The translations under genes and the position numbers were made by a program. The notes below the pieces were generated by a model. The model saw only the letters and a program-made list of their open reading frames with translations. It did not search any database and was not told the origin of the DNA. Shown piece after piece: positions 60,461 to 64,000 of a DNA stretch of 64,000 nucleotides. Numbering within the stretch: position 1 is the stretch's first letter; every line of letters begins with the position of its first letter. The stretch is from Lentzea waywayandensis (GTDB lineage Bacteria > Actinomycetota > Actinomycetes > Mycobacteriales > Pseudonocardiaceae): assembly GCF_900115955.1 (NCBI RefSeq), contig NZ_FOYL01000009.1, positions 186,001-250,000 on the forward strand, in the 5' to 3' direction.

Positions 60461-62392
60461 ATGCCCTCGGTATCTGAAGGTGGTGAGGACGCGAGAGCGA
60501 GCGTCCTGGTGGTGGGTGCGGGAGTGTCCGGTCTGGCCGCGGCGCGCGCGTTGCGCGACCTGGGCCATCCGGTCACCGTGCTGGAGGCGCGGGACCGGGT
60601 CGGCGGCCGGATCTGGACCGACGAGCACGGGGTCGACCTGGGCGCGCACTGGATCCACGGCACGGACGGCAACCCGATCACCGAACTGGTCGAGGACCTG
60701 GGGATCCCGTACAGCTACGTGGGCGGGGACAGCGCCTACACCGGCGGGTTCGACAGCCTCGACCTGTTCGGAGCGGACCGGCGGGCGGTGAACCACCGCT
60801 ACAAGGTCCGCACCCTCGAACTCGCCGACGAGGTGCTGCACGAGCTGGAACACCGTGCCGCGGTGGCGCGCAAGGGAGATCATCCGGACGTCCCGCTGGG
60901 CGAGGCGATGCGGCAGATCCTCGCCGAACGCGGGCTGTCCCCTGAGGACGAGCAGGCTGTGCGGTACCACCTGAACGTGATCCTGCGCGAGGACGCGGCG
61001 GAGGATCCCGACAAGCTCTCGTTGAAGCACTGGGAAGACGGCTATCTCGTCTACGGCTACGGCGACAGCACGTTGCACCAGGGCTACCAGTCCGTTGTGG
61101 ACGCTCTGGCCGACGGTCTCGACGTCCGACTGGGACACGTGGTCACGCGCGTCGAGGAAGGACGCGTGCTCACGACCCAGGGCGTGTTCGAGGCGGACAA
61201 GGTGCTCGTGACGTTGCCGCTGGGCGTGCTGAAGGCCGGCGCCGTGGAGTTCTGTCCGCCGTTGCCCGAGGCCAAGCGGTCCGCGATCGCCCGGCTCGGC
61301 TTCGGCACGCTGAACAAGATCGCGCTGCACTACTCCGAACCGTTCTGGCCCAGGGACCAGTACGTCTTCGGCTACCTGTGCCGGGACACCGATCGCTACC
61401 CCACGGTCGTCATCAGCATGTGGAAGTCCCACGGCAAAGCGATCCTGGTGATGCTGCTCGGTGCCTCGCTCGGCCGTGAGATGGAGACCTGGTCCTCGGA
61501 GGAGGTCTCGGCGTACGCGACCGAGGTCGTCCAGGACCTCTTCGGCACCGACGCGCCCGCTCCCGACCAGGTCTCGCGCACCACGTGGTCGTCAGATCCG
61601 TTCGCCCTCGGGTCCTACACCTGCATCGGTGTCGGATCGTCGTCCAAGGACATCGCGACGCTCGCCGAACCGGTCGGCGACAGGCTGTTCTTCGCCGGTG
61701 AGGGCACGAATCCCTACCACTGGGGCTGTGTGCACAGCGCCTACGAGTCCGGCCGCCGCGAGGCCGCGCGGATCAGCGGCAACTCGGACCTCTACACCCC
61801 GCCCAGCGCCGGGAAGTCCCGGGCCCAGTCGCGCAACACCGACCGGATGCTGCGGTTCGTGCGGATGCGGATGAACCACATCACCGCGTCCGAACTCACC
61901 GAGCGGGTGGCGTGCCTGCGCGACAGCGTCGACCCTCACGGCGTGCGGTTGTTCGCCGCGCTCGCGGACTCCGAACTGGAGACGCTCGGGTCGATGTTCG
62001 ACGAGATCCCTTATACCGCAGGCGATGTGCTCTTCCACGAGGATGACGAGGCGCACGGCGTGTTCCTGGTCGCGGCCGGGCAGATCGAGATCGACTTCGG
62101 TGGCATCTACGAACGCGCGGTGCTCGGCTGTGGCGCGTTGCTCGGTCACTACGACATGTTCTTCAACGCCCGCACCACGTCGGTGACGGCGCTGACCGAC
62201 GACGTCGTGGTGTTCTACCTCGATCACTACCGCTATCAGAGCTTCCTGTACGCCTTCCCCGACGTGATGATGCTGATGCTCTCGGACCTCGTGACGAGGT
62301 GGGAGCAGTTGGAGAGCGTGCTCGGCGCCGCGACCCTGCCGAAAATGAGTGGAGCGGTGCCGCTTCGGGTCGCTACCTTCCTGCCTGACTGA
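60461..62392 (+). CDS. Flavin amine oxidase fused to a cyclic nucleotide-binding-like domain
   Basis: A 643-residue protein. Residues 10-460 are a flavin monoamine oxidase: ASVLVVGAGVSGLAAARAL, EARDRVGGRIW, HWIHGTDGNPI and a C-terminal FAD contact, GEGTNPYHWGCVHSAYESGRREA. After a linker (about 470-500), residues about 530-625 form a beta-roll like the CRP/cNMP family: PYTAGDVLFHEDDEAHGVFLV. The phosphate-binding cassette of true cAMP binders (RAA) is not evident, as GCGALLGHYDMFFN is in its place. Ligand regulation of the oxidase is a plausible guess. Start ATG 60461 was chosen; ATG 60425 is also possible. Confidence 0.82.
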   Translation: MPSVSEGGEDARASVLVVGAGVSGLAAARALRDLGHPVTVLEARDRVGGRIWTDEHGVDLGAHWIHGTDGNPITELVEDLGIPYSYVGGDSAYTGGFDSLDLFGADRRAVNHRYKVRTLELADEVLHELEHRAAVARKGDHPDVPLGEAMRQILAERGLSPEDEQAVRYHLNVILREDAAEDPDKLSLKHWEDGYLVYGYGDSTLHQGYQSVVDALADGLDVRLGHVVTRVEEGRVLTTQGVFEADKVLVTLPLGVLKAGAVEFCPPLPEAKRSAIARLGFGTLNKIALHYSEPFWPRDQYVFGYLCRDTDRYPTVVISMWKSHGKAILVMLLGASLGREMETWSSEEVSAYATEVVQDLFGTDAPAPDQVSRTTWSSDPFALGSYTCIGVGSSSKDIATLAEPVGDRLFFAGEGTNPYHWGCVHSAYESGRREAARISGNSDLYTPPSAGKSRAQSRNTDRMLRFVRMRMNHITASELTERVACLRDSVDPHGVRLFAALADSELETLGSMFDEIPYTAGDVLFHEDDEAHGVFLVAAGQIEIDFGGIYERAVLGCGALLGHYDMFFNARTTSVTALTDDVVVFYLDHYRYQSFLYAFPDVMMLMLSDLVTRWEQLESVLGAATLPKMSGAVPLRVATFLPD

Positions 62393-62522
62393 ATCGTCGA
62401 GGCTGGGACGTGCCGTTGTACACCGTGTGAGACCTCCCCAAGCACTTGGTTTTCGTTGCGCGACGCGTTCTTGAGCGCCGCGCTCCTCTTGCTGCGGTCT
62501 TCTCACCGATCGGTGTACTGCT

Positions 62523-63071
62523 GTGCTCATCACCTGGGCTGTCGTGCCCACCTGTCTTCCCCTGGTCCGCCGTCGTTGTCACGTGTGCGCCGCCGATCGC
62601 TTCCGGGCGAGCGGCAAGTTCCGCGTCAACGCCAACCACAAGGTCCTCGACGCCTGGCTCCTCGTCCTCTGCACGGGGTGCGGGGACACGGCCAAGCTCA
62701 CGATCTTCGAGCGGGCGCACGTCCGTTCCGTCCGGCCCGCGTTGCTGGATCGGCTGCACTCCAACGACCTGACTCTCGTGCCCGAACTGTTGCAGGATCC
62801 CGTTCTGCAGCACCGCAACCGCGTCTCCCTCGACTGGGAGGGGGCGTGGCGGCTCGACACCGGCGGGTCCGATCACCTCGAACAGGAGGTGATCGACGTG
62901 TCGGTGCGGTTCGCGGCACGGATTCCGCTGCGGCCGGTGCGGCTGATCGCGGACGCGTGCGGGCTGTCGCGGGCCGAGGTCGAGCGGCTGATCGTCGAGG
63001 GGAAGGTCGTGTCGGCGATCCGGTTGACCGGCAAGGTCTCCGGCGACTTCACCTTCACGCTCAAACGCTGA
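62523..63071 (+). CDS. DUF1062-family protein
   Basis: A 182-residue protein of unknown function. Pattern: WAVVPTCLPLVRRRCHVC, then KFRVNANHKVLDAWLLVLC and TGCGDTAKLTIFER, which contains paired CxxC motifs suggesting a zinc site. A C-terminal S4-like segment (LIADACGLSRAEVERLIVEGK) may bind nucleic acid. GTG start. It overlaps the convergent LysR gene by 11 bases. Confidence 0.8.
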   Translation: MLITWAVVPTCLPLVRRRCHVCAADRFRASGKFRVNANHKVLDAWLLVLCTGCGDTAKLTIFERAHVRSVRPALLDRLHSNDLTLVPELLQDPVLQHRNRVSLDWEGAWRLDTGGSDHLEQEVIDVSVRFAARIPLRPVRLIADACGLSRAEVERLIVEGKVVSAIRLTGKVSGDFTFTLKR

Positions 63072-63924
63072 ACGTCCGCGTCAGTGCGGCCAGTACGGCG
63101 GCCACGCCCGGAGGATCGGGCGGGTCGCCGTACGTCGCGGCGTGGATCTGGCGGTGGAAGCCTTTCAGCTCGGTGGCGTGCACGTCCGGCCGTCGATGAG
63201 CCTGCAAACCCAGTCCTGGCAGGATCGCGACGCCCGCTCCCGCTGCGACGAGGGCCTGGACGACCACCATGTCGTCGCTGTGCGACGAGACGCGGGGCGT
63301 GAAGCCCTCGCTGCGGCACACCGTTTCCAGCTCCTCCTGGCACGCGTCGCACCCACCGATCCACGCGGAGTGCCGGTGGTCCGCGAGGCTGTCGTCCGGC
63401 TGCCGGCTGATCAGGTGGATCGGGTCGTCACCGAGGTGCACGAACCGGAAGCCTTCCTCGACCGGGGTGTCCGCGTGCCGGAAGACGAGGGCGATCTCGA
63501 TCTCGCCGTGCCGCAGCATCTGCAACGCCTCGACCGGATGCCGTTCGACCAGGCTGAGCTCGAGTCCGGGATGCTTCTCGGCCAGGGCGGCGGCGGCCTT
63601 CGGGACGATCGTCGCGGCGGCGGAGGCGTTGGCGGCCAGCCTGACCCGTCCCGACTGAAGGCCTACCTGCGCGGCCAGTTCGGTGGTGGCGGCATCGACG
63701 CGGCCCATGATCTCGGCCGCGCGGGCCGCCAGCAGTCGTCCTTCCGGCGTCAGGCGAATCCCGCGGCCGATCCGCTGCACGAGCTTCACGCCCGTCTCCG
63801 CCTCCAGCCTCGCCAGGTGATGGCTCACCGACGGCTGGGAGTAGTGCAGTTGCTTGGCCGCTTCGGTCACCGAGCCGTGCCGGGCCACCGCCGCCAGCAC
63901 CTTGAGGTGCACCAGGCTGAGCAT
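63061..63924 (-). CDS. LysR-family transcriptional regulator
   Basis: A 287-residue regulator. HTH residues 1-62: LVHLKVLAAVARHGSVTEAAK, LHYSQPSVSHHLARLE. Effector domain from about 90: RVRLAANASAAATIVPKA and VERHPVEALQMLRHGEIEIALVF. Related proteins usually sit divergent from the gene they control. Here that would lie beyond the right edge; the last 76 bases contain the start of such a region but no recognisable gene. Confidence 0.9.
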   Translation of the reverse strand: MLSLVHLKVLAAVARHGSVTEAAKQLHYSQPSVSHHLARLEAETGVKLVQRIGRGIRLTPEGRLLAARAAEIMGRVDAATTELAAQVGLQSGRVRLAANASAAATIVPKAAAALAEKHPGLELSLVERHPVEALQMLRHGEIEIALVFRHADTPVEEGFRFVHLGDDPIHLISRQPDDSLADHRHSAWIGGCDACQEELETVCRSEGFTPRVSSHSDDMVVVQALVAAGAGVAILPGLGLQAHRRPDVHATELKGFHRQIHAATYGDPPDPPGVAAVLAALTRTFSV

Positions 63925-64000
63925 TCATCAAGGCTATCAATGAGAACGCCGGGCTTTTGGCATTGGACGTCATGGATAGGCCGGGCCACGCTGGGTTCAT

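Noticed and set aside
63925..64000. Start of a gene divergent from the LysR regulator
   Set aside because: The 76 bases contain no complete start with a supporting ribosome site, and the window ends before any coding evidence.

Overview
High-GC actinomycete chromosome, most likely a member of the Pseudonocardiales (Lentzea/Saccharothrix/Actinosynnema type). Support comes from the codon bias, the many GTG starts and GTGA/ATGA gene overlaps, a mycothiol-dependent formaldehyde dehydrogenase, and families such as CU044_5270 proteins and LAL regulators. The genus is an inference. No rRNA, tRNA, CRISPR array, prophage or large biosynthetic cluster was seen.

Layout. 1-2.5 kb: the 3' end of a small aromatic or acyl-CoA operon (citryl-CoA lyase-like enzyme, intradiol dioxygenase, zinc-free oxidoreductase), with a decayed CoA-transferase facing it. 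3-10.7 kb: a streptogrisin-like protease, a NarL-type two-component system, a CPA1 antiporter, a GNAT enzyme, and an ECF sigma factor separated from its partner gene by a TnpB-only IS200/IS605-type insertion whose tnpB has an early amber codon. 10.7-13.5 kb: an asparagine synthetase/PhyH-dioxygenase pair. 13.8-21.5 kb: secreted peptidases (M28, S1) with P-domains, an MFS exporter, a methyltransferase, and a 167-bp hairpin element whose CTAG ends provide the stop codons of both flanking genes.

21.5-35.9 kb is the most coherent region, a glycine betaine degradation locus. A Rieske demethylase (GbcA-like) and dimethylglycine oxidase feed heterotetrameric sarcosine oxidase (soxBDAG). PurU recycles one-carbon folate and MscR removes formaldehyde. 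A divergent Rieske ferredoxin and ferredoxin reductase probably supply electrons. An IclR regulator with repeated operators (gttccgtaatacgcaacg occurs twice) and a GntR regulator with its own palindrome appear to control the two halves.

35.9-43 kb: two SDR enzymes, an MFS transporter, two TetR regulators and a large LAL/LuxR regulator. 43-48 kb: a tandem pair of P-domain subtilisins and an Ig-repeat trypsin-like protease; these share a CGTAGGGRTAC promoter motif with the LAL gene, suggesting a protease regulon. 48-54.5 kb: a GT39-like glycosyltransferase, an MFS transporter, a serine hydrolase, dinB with an SOS box over its start, an alpha/beta hydrolase and a cold-shock protein. 55-64 kb: a GH71/99-like secreted protein; a sterol-linked group (Rossmann dehydrogenase, CMD protein, Tat-exported cholesterol oxidase) with KstR-like boxes; an amine oxidase fused to a cyclic-nucleotide-binding-like domain; a DUF1062 protein; and a LysR regulator at the right edge.
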